From positions 1-33,763 of the IMG/VR virus record IMGVR_UViG_3300010037_000002: a stretch of DNA of 33,763 nt. One strand, given 5' to 3'. A program made the position numbers and the translations under genes. Below the pieces are notes generated by a model that was not told the DNA's origin, did no database searches, and was given only the letters and a program-made list of their open reading frames with translations. Source of the stretch: a virus. Of this stretch, positions 6,613 to 13,927 are shown piece after piece. Each line of letters begins with the position of its first letter. The stretch's first letter is position 1.

Positions 6613-7094
6613 AATTTACTTAATTCATTTTGATATGCTAAATGCGCATCGTATTCGTTTTTGAACAATCCTAAATATTTAGTTTTTTTGTTAATATAAA
6701 TCTGTGACATCCATTTATTTACCCCGTTCGCCCAACAAACACCAGTGTACTTACTACTGCTTTTAATGTGTTTTTTATTTGTGTTTTCTCTTTGAGTTAC
6801 TATTTCTAAATTTTCAACTCTATTATCTGAACGATTAAAATTCTTATGATTAATAACAACTGTTTTATCGTTATGTTTATGTTATAAAAAGTATTCAGAA
6901 ACTAATTTGTGTACTTTTTTTTCTTTTTGATTACCATGTTTACATAAAACAACACTTAGGTATCCATGCGTGTTATCTCTTTGTTTTAAAAACCTTATTT
7001 TGTTATTCTTTAAGCTTTTTACACGTCCTAAACTAGACACTTTATAAATACCCTCGTACCCATCTATGTCTTTCCATTTCTCTAACTTATTCAT
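6609..7094 (-). pseudogene. NUMOD4-HNH-AP2 homing endonuclease interrupted by one in-frame TAA
   Basis: From ATG at 7094 the frame reads a NUMOD4 domain (WKDIDGYEGIYKVSSLGRVK), then ...KVHKLVSEYFL, then TAA at 6882..6884. Without any frame change it continues with HKHNDKTVVINHKNFNRSDN, RVENLEIVTQREN (the HNH_3 catalytic core), and an AP2-like DNA-binding end (SKYTGVCWANG...YLGLFKNEYDAHLAY) to a TGA at 6609 that overlaps the next ATG. The full product would be about 160 residues. The 70-residue truncated product lacks the catalytic histidine/asparagine region. No good restart codon lies just after the TAA. This is a single nonsense change, a sequencing error, or read-through. Confidence 0.88.
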
Positions 7095-7579
7095 AATCCC
7101 AAACTTTTTATTGCTGATTCTGTTAGTTCTAAATCATACCTTGTTAATGTTTCGATATTTTCTGATTTACCATGATTCCTGAAAACGTGAGAAAACATTT
7201 TTTCAATAGGTTTGTTTGCGTCCAATTCATAAACTAGTATTCCGTTATAAAAGTCAATCCAACTTTGACTTAATTGAATCGTTATATTTTTAAACAAAAC
7301 CCTTTCTTTGGCTTCGTCATAATCTTCTTGACATCTTCCTTGACAAAAATCAACACAATACGTATTGTGCTTACACGGATCATTCAAAACATTACCGTCT
7401 TCATCACAAGGCACAAACATTCCAAGTGTAAGCGGTTGTTTTAGGAAATTGGCGTAACTTTCAATTACAGATAATGCTTTGTCGTTATCATAACTATCAT
7501 ATTCGTAATGTTTTGACTTTCTAAATTTTAGCTCTTTATTTACAAAATCAGTCATGCTGATTAATTTAATTTCTCTCAT
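7091..7579 (-). CDS. Cys-rich protein of unknown function (162 aa)
   Basis: I chose ATG at 7579 (MREIKLISMTDFVNKELKF). The frame runs back to a TTG at 7636, which would overlap the PP-loop ATPase gene. A cluster of cysteines in the middle (PCDEDG..., CKHNTYCVDFCQGRC) could bind zinc or an iron-sulfur cluster. The rest is alpha-helical with many aromatic residues. It follows the PP-loop ATPase gene directly and overlaps the HNH gene as ATGA. The pairing with a sulfur-chemistry-type ATPase is suggestive only. Confidence 0.75.
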   Translation of the reverse strand: MREIKLISMTDFVNKELKFRKSKHYEYDSYDNDKALSVIESYANFLKQPLTLGMFVPCDEDGNVLNDPCKHNTYCVDFCQGRCQEDYDEAKERVLFKNITIQLSQSWIDFYNGILVYELDANKPIEKMFSHVFRNHGKSENIETLTRYDLELTESAIKSLGL

Positions 7580-7616
7580 TTCTATATTTTTATCGGTTAA
7601 AATTGCTGTTTGCGGG

Positions 7617-8525
7617 TTAATAAATGTTATAATCAAAAAACGATTGCTGGTAGCTGGCTTGTTTCACTTGCTCATAATTTATTTCATTTTCTGTCGGATT
7701 ACGTTCTAAGTCATTAATACCGCAAAGTCCATTGCAATCAAATAAAGGTTCTACTTTACACGCTGGCATTTCGTCAATACTTTTTAGCTTAGGATAATCG
7801 GGGTGTTTTACTAAAAACACTAATTCGTTTCCACTTTCTTTTGCCTCTTTGCTTTGGTTTTTTAACATGGTTTTAGGCTCTCCGGCTTCATCTGTCAATT
7901 CGTGTTCAATTTCCGCCATGGCGTAAAACTTATCAGGAAAATCACGTTTCATTTTCTGCCAATATCCTACACCACCTTGAACGCATCCTGTTTTGAAGCA
8001 ATTATTGTTTTGAAAACCTAAGTGATACATATTCGGAACTTCAACCCCTGCGCTTTCAACTATTTCAATACACTGTTTTTTATCATAACCAAACATAAGT
8101 AACGGATAAATACCTTTTGCTTTTGGGTGGTTTTTATTCATTCCAAAAGCCCGGTTGAATTCTTTTTTCTCAAATTCAAATCCGAAAACTTGAAAAGTAT
8201 ATTCTGCTGTTTTTTGCCAATCTTCTCGGCATTTTCTTTTAAGAACACTTGAACAAATTGCACCCGTCGCTACATTTAGCGATAAATGTTTTTTCCATAC
8301 CGCTTGGATTGAATCGTACTTTTCTCCTATTGCTGAAATTATCTCAATCTCTTTGTTGTACCATTTTTCACAATCTAATTTGAAACGATAAGTATCATCG
8401 TCCTCGTTATTCGTGTCAATCATCATTATTCTACAACGCCCTACTCCATACAAATCAATCGCTAGTTTACAAGCTACAGCCGAAGTCGCGCCACCCGACC
8501 ACCAACATATGATGTCTTTTTTCAT
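7617..8525 (-). CDS. PP-loop ATPase, phage PAPS-reductase-like
   Basis: A 302-residue N-type PP-loop protein. The ATP-binding PP-loop is WSGGATSAV (SGGATS at 10-15), followed by the alpha/beta Rossmann-like fold (MMIDTNNEDDDTYRF). Cysteines occur at ICSSVLKRKC (91 and 99), in NNNCFKTGC, and in a C-terminal CNGLCG. Members activate a substrate by adenylation and are linked to sulfur transfer, as in PAPS reductases, tRNA thiolation enzymes and DndC. Phage copies are common, but their substrate is unknown. The classical CysH C-terminal cysteine motif is not seen, so a true sulfate-assimilation role is unlikely. It is downstream of the zinc-finger gene and upstream of the Cys-rich gene. Confidence 0.87.
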   Translation of the reverse strand: MKKDIICWWSGGATSAVACKLAIDLYGVGRCRIMMIDTNNEDDDTYRFKLDCEKWYNKEIEIISAIGEKYDSIQAVWKKHLSLNVATGAICSSVLKRKCREDWQKTAEYTFQVFGFEFEKKEFNRAFGMNKNHPKAKGIYPLLMFGYDKKQCIEIVESAGVEVPNMYHLGFQNNNCFKTGCVQGGVGYWQKMKRDFPDKFYAMAEIEHELTDEAGEPKTMLKNQSKEAKESGNELVFLVKHPDYPKLKSIDEMPACKVEPLFDCNGLCGINDLERNPTENEINYEQVKQASYQQSFFDYNIY

Positions 8526-8578
8526 CTTTTCAATTTTTAAAATACCTCATCCGCATTGGGTAGGCTTGATTTAGTTTA

Positions 8579-8941
8579 TTAGAAATAATTTACTTCTTCG
8601 AATGATTCGCACTTATTCGGCATCGGCTCTTGATCTTCGAATGTATCAGGATATTTATTTGGTAAATCTCGTTTTTCAATCGAATACGGGTACATTAATT
8701 TATCGAGCTTATTGCATTTGAAAGACTTAACTTTTGTCATTACTCCATCGTCATTGTAATGCCTAGAATCTATATAAACCTCAATTTCAGTTTCTTCCAA
8801 GTGTTGGCAGAAATGGCATTGTTTCGAATTCTTTGGATTCTGATTACAAAGATTTTCATGGCTTGCCATTGCGTGTTTTCGCTTTAATTCTTTTTGGCAA
8901 AAATCACACTTGTAAATTGTTACGTTTTCAATTGTTTTCAT
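8579..8941 (-). CDS. C2H2/C2HC-type zinc-finger protein
   Basis: A 120-residue protein with a zinc finger C12-x2-C15-x12-H28-x3-C32 (CDFCQKELKRKHAMASHENLC) and a second Cys pair CHFC at 42-45, which probably pairs with a later cysteine. The C-terminal half is acidic (DTFEDQEPMPNKCESFEE). It probably binds nucleic acid or protein. Its ATG overlaps the TGA of the 41-codon gene upstream, and it precedes the PP-loop ATPase gene after a 53-bp gap. Confidence 0.8.
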   Translation of the reverse strand: MKTIENVTIYKCDFCQKELKRKHAMASHENLCNQNPKNSKQCHFCQHLEETEIEVYIDSRHYNDDGVMTKVKSFKCNKLDKLMYPYSIEKRDLPNKYPDTFEDQEPMPNKCESFEEVNYF

Positions 8942-9063
8942 TTTAAGTTGTTTTGTTGTTTAAATTTTACAGAAGAAATACTCCACGCGCTTACTTCTTT
9001 TTTATCTATTCGCTTGGTTAAGGTTTTCTTAATCCATTCTTTTAGTTGATCTTTATATTCCAT
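8938..9063 (-). CDS. 41-residue basic peptide, unknown function
   Basis: Forty-one codons from ATG at 9063 (MEYKDQLKEWIKKTLTKRID) to TGA at 8938. The product is very lysine-rich and helical. It sits 2 bp after the primase-helicase stop and overlaps the zinc-finger gene start as ATGA, so both ends are typical of a genuine packed phage gene. No family recognised. Confidence 0.68.
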   Translation of the reverse strand: MEYKDQLKEWIKKTLTKRIDKKEVSAWSISSVKFKQQNNLK

Positions 9064-9065
9064 AA

Positions 9066-10919
9066 TTAAAAAGGGCAATCTAGTTTTTCTTCTTCCGTTA
9101 ACTCATTTTCTCTTAAATCAAACGCTTCTGATATGGTAGCTGTTATCTGCGGTTTTTCTTCTTGTAAATCCTCGCCTCGCCTTTCTTTATCGAATAAGGT
9201 AAAAGGACTGCATCCATTAAAATAATATCTTGAATCTCGAATATTATAAGTTATACAATCAATGTTTTGAGGAATACCGACTAACTTTTGTTTTTTAATC
9301 TTTTGACTTCCAAAAATAACATCTGCGTCTTTAAAATCCAACGCCCTATTTGGCCTCCATACAAATAAAACATTATCAGCTTTGTCTGCAAACGTTCCGC
9401 CTCCTTTAATATTATTCAACTCAGGCCTAAAGTATCGCCCACCATCCTTTTCGTTCTTCCTAGCGGTTAATTGGTGTGCCACAAGGTTAACAGATAAATC
9501 TTTTTCGATTGCATACCTCTTTAATTGCGACATAAAACGGCTTATATATAAATCTTCCCTTTCGCCCGACTTCATCATATGCTCAACCGTGTTATAAGGG
9601 TCGATTATTAATGTTTTTATACCGTGTTTTTTAATCAGGTAATCGCACTTTTTAAAAATGGTTTCAATTGTGAAGTCCTTATCCGGATAAATGGTAAAAA
9701 AATGATCGTTTACAAAATCTAGCCCCTCGTTATATTCTGATTCACTCATGTAATTCTGAGTATAAAACGGATCGCAGCTTTTACCAATATAGGTTTCGAT
9801 TAAGTCATTAAAAAAATCGTCTAAAGGAAAGTTTTCTGGACTGAAAACCGCCGTTTTACAGCCTGTACCGACCGCCCTGATTAAACACAATTGATTCAAA
9901 AACAAAGATTTACCCTCGTTTTGATACCCCGTCCACAAATTAACCTCTCCGGCTTTCCAAGACCATGCTTTGTCTACTTCTTGAATTCCGGTAGTTTCTC
10001 CACGACTTTGACCGTTACGGTATCCGTTTAGCATCGATTGCCTTACTTCTTCAACTCTAAAAACTCCATCGACTTTAATCTCTTTAGCGAATTTGATAGT
10101 GTTTTTTAAAGCCTCTTTTCCGTATTTTAAAAGATAGTCGTTGGCATCTTTTTTATCAGCAAAATCCACTATTTTACATTTTTCAACTCCAAATCTTCTG
10201 ATTAATTCCGCTTGTCCTTTTTGTCCTGCCTCGTCTTTATCAACAGCTATGTATATAAAGTCTTTATTCTCGAACCATTTTAAATAGTTGTCGATATAGT
10301 CTAAATTTAAGTTTCCTTGAAGATTAAATCCGTTCGGAACTGATACCACATTTGTAACTCCGGCAGTATAAAAAGCCAATACATCAAACTCGCCCTCAAC
10401 GATTATACATTCTTTTTCTGTTGCGATATTGTCGAGGTTATAAAATATCTTTTCAGCATCTTTAACGAGCTTAAAATTCTTTTTACCGTCACGGAATTTT
10501 ATGTTTATTAATTCTTCGTTTAGGTAATAATCGAAGCAAATACAGTTTTCCTCTTTTTTAGTCTGAGGCATCCATTCTTTTGCCTCTCTTACTTTTAGCT
10601 GTTTTAAGGCGTTAAAATCAATCCCCCTAACATTCTGTATGTAATCAATGAATTTATCACTGTACAGTCGTTTAATGTTGTTTAAAATAGGTTTGTGGTA
10701 AATCTTTTCAGTTTCTTTTTTCTTAAACGTGTGTATTTGCCCTGATTCCCCGCAATGCCAACAATTAAAAAATCCTTTATCCCAATCTAGCGAAACGCAT
10801 TTATCCGACTTCTTTTTTCTGCTTTGGGAGCAGAACGGACAAATATCTTGTTTCGCTCTATCTTTGAATTTATGCTGATTATAAACATCAATTTCGAATC
10901 CGTTAATTTCATTGCTCAT
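9066..10919 (-). CDS. Bifunctional DNA primase-helicase (T7 gp4-like layout)
   Basis: A 617-residue protein with three parts. The N-terminal zinc-binding domain has C27, C30, C53 and C56 (CPFC...CWHC). The TOPRIM primase core has EGEFD (175-179) and DKDEAG (227-232). The RecA/DnaB-type helicase has Walker A GYQNEGKS (331-338) and Walker B LIID (437-440), plus the helicase-like HQLTARKN region. It would lay RNA primers and unwind the fork during phage replication. Since no DNA polymerase is encoded, the host polymerase is presumably used. It follows the initiator gene by 15 bp. Confidence 0.95.
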   Translation of the reverse strand: MSNEINGFEIDVYNQHKFKDRAKQDICPFCSQSRKKKSDKCVSLDWDKGFFNCWHCGESGQIHTFKKKETEKIYHKPILNNIKRLYSDKFIDYIQNVRGIDFNALKQLKVREAKEWMPQTKKEENCICFDYYLNEELINIKFRDGKKNFKLVKDAEKIFYNLDNIATEKECIIVEGEFDVLAFYTAGVTNVVSVPNGFNLQGNLNLDYIDNYLKWFENKDFIYIAVDKDEAGQKGQAELIRRFGVEKCKIVDFADKKDANDYLLKYGKEALKNTIKFAKEIKVDGVFRVEEVRQSMLNGYRNGQSRGETTGIQEVDKAWSWKAGEVNLWTGYQNEGKSLFLNQLCLIRAVGTGCKTAVFSPENFPLDDFFNDLIETYIGKSCDPFYTQNYMSESEYNEGLDFVNDHFFTIYPDKDFTIETIFKKCDYLIKKHGIKTLIIDPYNTVEHMMKSGEREDLYISRFMSQLKRYAIEKDLSVNLVAHQLTARKNEKDGGRYFRPELNNIKGGGTFADKADNVLFVWRPNRALDFKDADVIFGSQKIKKQKLVGIPQNIDCITYNIRDSRYYFNGCSPFTLFDKERRGEDLQEEKPQITATISEAFDLRENELTEEEKLDCPF

Positions 10920-10934
10920 TTGTTTTTGTTAGTT

Positions 10935-11618
10935 TTAGATTTGATTTGTTCTGCCTAAAATTTTGATTGTAAAATTAGACAAGTCTTGTTTTCTTAGCCA
11001 ATGTGAAAAATGTTCTTTAAATTCTTTTAAAGTCTTTTTCTGTTCCTGCATAGCTATTAAGTGAGTTCCGAAATTGTCTAACAAAAAATTAATTGTTTCC
11101 AATCTTATTTTATTTTGCATTGCTATTGTTTCAATCCATTGAAGTGAACTTCTGCATTCTGAGATAAAAGTGCCATTATTAATTATTGTTTCTTTCTTTT
11201 CATCTTCTCTTATCTTATCTTCTCTTAATGCTATACTTTCGCCATAGCTAATCGATGGCGGGGCTAATGGCGGGGCTATACTTTCGCTATTCTTACCCCA
11301 TCTTTTTTCAGCTCCTTTTTTACCGTTAATAGAGTTTTTCGACGACGATTTAGACGCGTTATCATGTTGATTATCAAGGAAATTTATAATAACGTACCCA
11401 TCTTGGATCTTAATAATAGCCTCGCCAATAAGTTCTTTAAATAAATCGTCGTTATTAAGGCGTTTTTTAGCTTGGTCAAATGTTAGCTTGCAATCTCGTT
11501 GCCAATACAAGCAACATATTTGACTAAACAATCCTTGAGAAGCCAAAGAGCAAAACATTATATCCCCTGTAAGGTATTCCGCTGGCTCAAATTGAAAGTA
11601 AGGAAGTCGCTTACTCAT
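10935..11618 (-). CDS. Phage replication initiator / helicase-loader-like protein
   Basis: A 227-residue protein with an N-terminal winged-helix-type replication domain (YFQFEPAEYLTGDIMFCSLA, then GLFSQICCLYWQRD), as in phage DUF1376/Lin1244-like initiators. A low-complexity linker (SESIAPPLAPPSISYGESIA, about residues 110-130) follows, then a helical C-terminal domain ending in FKEHFSHWLRKQDLSNF like loader proteins. The linker is encoded by short DNA repeats that look like iterons, an arrangement like lambda O. It lies between an excisionase-like HTH gene (TAATG overlap) and the primase-helicase. Confidence 0.82.
   Translation of the reverse strand: MSKRLPYFQFEPAEYLTGDIMFCSLASQGLFSQICCLYWQRDCKLTFDQAKKRLNNDDLFKELIGEAIIKIQDGYVIINFLDNQHDNASKSSSKNSINGKKGAEKRWGKNSESIAPPLAPPSISYGESIALREDKIREDEKKETIINNGTFISECRSSLQWIETIAMQNKIRLETINFLLDNFGTHLIAMQEQKKTLKEFKEHFSHWLRKQDLSNFTIKILGRTNQI
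11230..11287. repeat. Iteron-like repeats inside the initiator gene: candidate replication origin
   Basis: The 13-mer GCTATACTTTCGC occurs at 11230..11242 and 11275..11287. Between them the 12-mer ATGGCGGGGCTA is perfectly repeated in tandem at 11255..11266 and 11267..11278. The G-rich block stands out from the AT-rich genome. Iterons within an initiator gene are known from lambda O. Binding by the encoded protein is inferred. Confidence 0.55.
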
Positions 11619-11776
11619 TATTTCGCTAGGTTTTCAACTTCTTCACGTCGGTAATAAATATTTCTACCAACACTAATACTATTTATTAATCCTTTACTTC
11701 TCCAATTCTGCAAAGTCATTGCTGTTATTTGAAAATATGCACATACTTGTTTTGACGTCATTAAATTACTGTTCAT
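11618..11776 (-). CDS. Excisionase/MerR-like helix-turn-helix protein (52 aa)
   Basis: Fifty-two codons from ATG at 11776 (MNSNLMTSKQVCAYFQITAM) to TAA at 11618. It is a winged HTH of the 'helix_turn_helix_17' type: the first helix is SKQVCAYF, the recognition helix TAMTLQNWRSKGLI, and the wing VGRNIYYRREEV. These proteins bind DNA as small regulators or excisionases. It is the first gene of the early minus-strand operon and is coupled to the initiator gene by TAATG. It could autoregulate the divergent control region beside it. There is no integrase to partner it. Confidence 0.85.
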   Translation of the reverse strand: MNSNLMTSKQVCAYFQITAMTLQNWRSKGLINSISVGRNIYYRREEVENLAK

Positions 11777-11902
11777 CGATTATTTGTTTTTAATTCGGGG
11801 GCAAACATCGTTATATAATTTGATATAAAAAAACATATTTTAACAATATTTATTAAAACTTTTGTAGTAATATTGCCGAACAAAATTTAACAAAACAAGA
11901 AA
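11777..11902. promoter_or_regulatory. Divergent control region
   Basis: A 126-bp AT-rich gap between the first gene of the minus-strand early operon and the first plus-strand gene. Both must start here. Imperfect -7 boxes are visible: GATGTTTG on the minus strand and AACTTTTG or TAATATTG on the plus strand, each one base off TAnnTTTG. None has a well-spaced -33 TTG, so exact promoters are not assigned. Confidence 0.5.
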
Positions 11903-12166
11903 ATGGCAAATTGTAGAGCTTGTGGGGGCGTACTTGGTAGAGATTGTTATAATGAATCTGATTGTATGGATATATCAAGAAATCAAGATATGTACATGAG
12001 TCAAGATATAAGCAATATGGAACACTATGTTTCTATTTTAATCTATACTATGGAACAGAAAGGAATAAGCGTACCTAATTCATTTGCTGCCGAATCTCCT
12101 TTGATTTTTAAACTACAAAACGGGTGCGAAAACCGATGGCCAGAAGAAAGTTATTTGCCATTTTAA
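11903..12166 (+). CDS. Small Cys-containing protein (87 aa), unknown function
   Basis: Starts MANCRACGGVLGRDCYNESD, where the CxxC plus two further cysteines in the first 21 residues suggest a metal-binding knuckle. A helical middle (NMEHYVSILIYTMEQKG) follows and the end is short. It is the first gene on the plus strand after the divergent control region. A gap of 70 bp separates it from the next gene. Function unknown. Confidence 0.7.
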   Translation: MANCRACGGVLGRDCYNESDCMDISRNQDMYMSQDISNMEHYVSILIYTMEQKGISVPNSFAAESPLIFKLQNGCENRWPEESYLPF

Positions 12167-12236
12167 CAACTAAAATTTAAACATAACCAATTAAACAACT
12201 AGAATTATTAGAAGCTGAATTGAAAAATAAAAGGAT

Positions 12237-12635
12237 ATGAAATTAGAATTGAAACACCTAGCGCCTTATTTGTCTTATCAATTGATATGTCACGCAATGG
12301 GCGAGAATACCGAAGAATCAGAATATACTGATAATGTAGTTCCGACTGATTTTGTTTTGCATGGATTAGTAAATAATAAAGCATCTATAATTAACGAATA
12401 CGGAGATAAAAAACTAATCGACTTTGACGAATTATTCATAATCCTACGCCCGATTTCTGATTTAACAAAAGAGGAATTAGACGAATTTACAGTGTGTTTT
12501 AGAATGTATCACAACAAGAGTAATTTTGATTACAAACTAATGATTTACTCGGATATTGAATTATGCTTTAAAAAACATATCGATATTTTCGGACTGATTG
12601 AAAAAGGATTAGCAGTTGATAAAAACACGATATAA
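12237..12635 (+). CDS. 'KHLAPYL' family protein of Bacteroidetes phages and islands (132 aa)
   Basis: The opening MKLELKHLAPYLSYQL and the ending IFGLIEKGLAVDKNTI are signatures of an unnamed protein that recurs in Bacteroidetes prophages and mobile islands. The centre includes ILRPISDLTKEE. The function is unknown to me. It lies one base ahead of another family member typical of the same elements ('NELRLGN'), and its ATG overlaps the TGA of a 17-codon ORF remnant at about 12187..12240. Confidence 0.78.
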   Translation: MKLELKHLAPYLSYQLICHAMGENTEESEYTDNVVPTDFVLHGLVNNKASIINEYGDKKLIDFDELFIILRPISDLTKEELDEFTVCFRMYHNKSNFDYKLMIYSDIELCFKKHIDIFGLIEKGLAVDKNTI

Positions 12636-12636
12636 T

Positions 12637-13023
12637 ATGAAAGCAAACGAACTCCGCTTAGGAAACTTATTGCAAACAAAAGAAGGTAATAGGTTAGGTA
12701 GTGTTTTAAGAATAATACCTAACAGAATACAGTTAAAAATGTTTTGCAGCACGTTGTCAACAGGATTAGGCGACATAGAACCAATCCCATTAACCGAAGA
12801 ATGGTTGTTGAAATGCGGTGCTTATTGGGAAGATATAATATCTGAAAAAGATGCTTTCGTTATTGATATACACGAAGAATTAAGCATAGGGTGGTGCGGA
12901 TATTTGTTTTTAATAATATCAGGATGTATTGTTCAAATAAATGACACAAACTCCATCTATTTGCATCAGCTTCAAAATCTTTTTTACAATCTAAAAGGAA
13001 CGGAATTAACTTTAAATAAATAA
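12637..13023 (+). CDS. 'NELRLGN' family phage protein (128 aa)
   Basis: ATG at 12637 (MKANELRLGNLLQTKEGNR) is chosen over an upstream in-frame TTG at 12616, because the family normally starts just before NELR. The typical PIPLTEEWLLKCG and the C-terminal HQLQNLFYNLKGTELT motif are present. It is a beta-rich family found widely in Bacteroidetes phages and islands, with no known activity. It follows the KHLAPYL gene after one base, so the pair is co-translated. Confidence 0.82.
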   Translation: MKANELRLGNLLQTKEGNRLGSVLRIIPNRIQLKMFCSTLSTGLGDIEPIPLTEEWLLKCGAYWEDIISEKDAFVIDIHEELSIGWCGYLFLIISGCIVQINDTNSIYLHQLQNLFYNLKGTELTLNK

Positions 13024-13031
13024 ACAGAAAA

Positions 13032-13451
13032 TTGAATAAAGAAATTGCAAAACAGAAATTAAAAGCGGGGGAGATTCAGATACATTTTGATAACCTAAAT
13101 CATATTGATTTATTAAATGAATTAAGCCCATCTAATGAATGGTCAGGAACTTCTTATTATTACACAATAGATAATGCGCTTATTAGTCCTCTTGATAATT
13201 TATGTGTTATCAAAATATCCGACATAACAGAAGATAGTTCCGAAATGGAACAGACTGAAATGGAAACGATATTTTTAATTTCAGACTTGCAGCATAGAAA
13301 ACGCGGAGATATTGAATGGCTAAACTATAGATCAGATGATTTCGAATACCGCCTAAAACCAAAACCCGATTACAACAAAGAAATAGAGGCTTTGCAATTG
13401 AAGGCTGCTGAAAACGGAATGAAAGCCGTTGTGACTTTTGAGAATCTATAA
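13032..13451 (+). CDS. Unknown phage protein with TTG start (139 aa)
   Basis: The only plausible start is TTG at 13032 (NKEIAKQKLKAGEIQIHF), 8 bp after the preceding stop; no ATG occurs for over 70 codons. The N-terminal KQKLKAGEIQIHF and the EYRLKPKPDYNKEIEALQLK end are features of short Bacteroidetes phage proteins. A mutated ATG is possible, so expression may be weak. Function not known. Confidence 0.68.
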   Translation: MNKEIAKQKLKAGEIQIHFDNLNHIDLLNELSPSNEWSGTSYYYTIDNALISPLDNLCVIKISDITEDSSEMEQTEMETIFLISDLQHRKRGDIEWLNYRSDDFEYRLKPKPDYNKEIEALQLKAAENGMKAVVTFENL

Positions 13452-13496
13452 GGCCTTGCCTAGGCATTACCGATAGCAGATAAAAATAAAATAACT

Positions 13497-13811
13497 ATGA
13501 AAGGAAAATATTTAATAACCACTGACAACTATTTCTTTGCACCTGATGGGAAGCAATATAGAGCTGTATGGGGGGATGTAAAAGTAATTAATGACAAAGA
13601 GTCTTTAGGTATAAATACTAATGCAAGGAGTGCAAATTGGTATGCAGCAATAGGTTCAGAAGAGAATCATGTAATTGTAGCAGGTTGCCAAATTCATTAT
13701 TCAGTTAAGTGTGAAAATAAACCTAACACTGACTCAATAACCGACTATACTATTGATGGAGGAGTAAAGAGAGAGTATCAAACTACACCGCCAATCTATA
13801 TAGCTGAATAA
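13497..13811 (+). CDS. 'KYLITTDNYFFAPDG' family protein (104 aa)
   Basis: A 104-residue protein starting MKGKYLITTDNYFFAPDGKQ, then RAVWGDVKV, NARSANWYAAIG and VAGCQIHYSV. This is a conserved unnamed family common in Bacteroidetes phages and islands. It is beta-rich and probably a single domain. It ends the plus-strand unit, one base before the strong hairpin terminator. I know of no biochemical role. Confidence 0.8.
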   Translation: MKGKYLITTDNYFFAPDGKQYRAVWGDVKVINDKESLGINTNARSANWYAAIGSEENHVIVAGCQIHYSVKCENKPNTDSITDYTIDGGVKREYQTTPPIYIAE

Positions 13812-13840
13812 AAAAGCCGCTCAAATACTGAGCGGCTTTT
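13812..13840 (+). terminator. Strong bidirectional intrinsic terminator
   Basis: AAAAGCCGCTCA (13812..13823) pairs perfectly with TGAGCGGCTTTT (13829..13840) around a 5-nt loop AATAC. A/T runs flank both sides, so it can stop the plus-strand unit and also transcripts arriving from the lysozyme gene on the minus strand. The remaining gap to 13927 is AT-rich with nothing else visible. Confidence 0.92.
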
Positions 13841-13927
13841 CCTTTTCTAAAATCTAATCTAAAACCCAAAAATATAACAAAACAATGAAACTGAAAAACT
13901 GAATAATATCAAATATAACTAAATTTA

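Noticed and set aside
6882-6884. Alternative genetic code with TAA recoded, explaining the HNH interruption
   Set aside because: Most genes end in TAA, and TAG (18889, 23783) and TGA (3033, 7091, 8938) also act as stops, so the standard code applies.
13210-13467. 85-codon minus-strand ORF opposite the plus-strand module
   Set aside because: Antisense to a gene in a conserved module, with a random composition and no own promoter or family.
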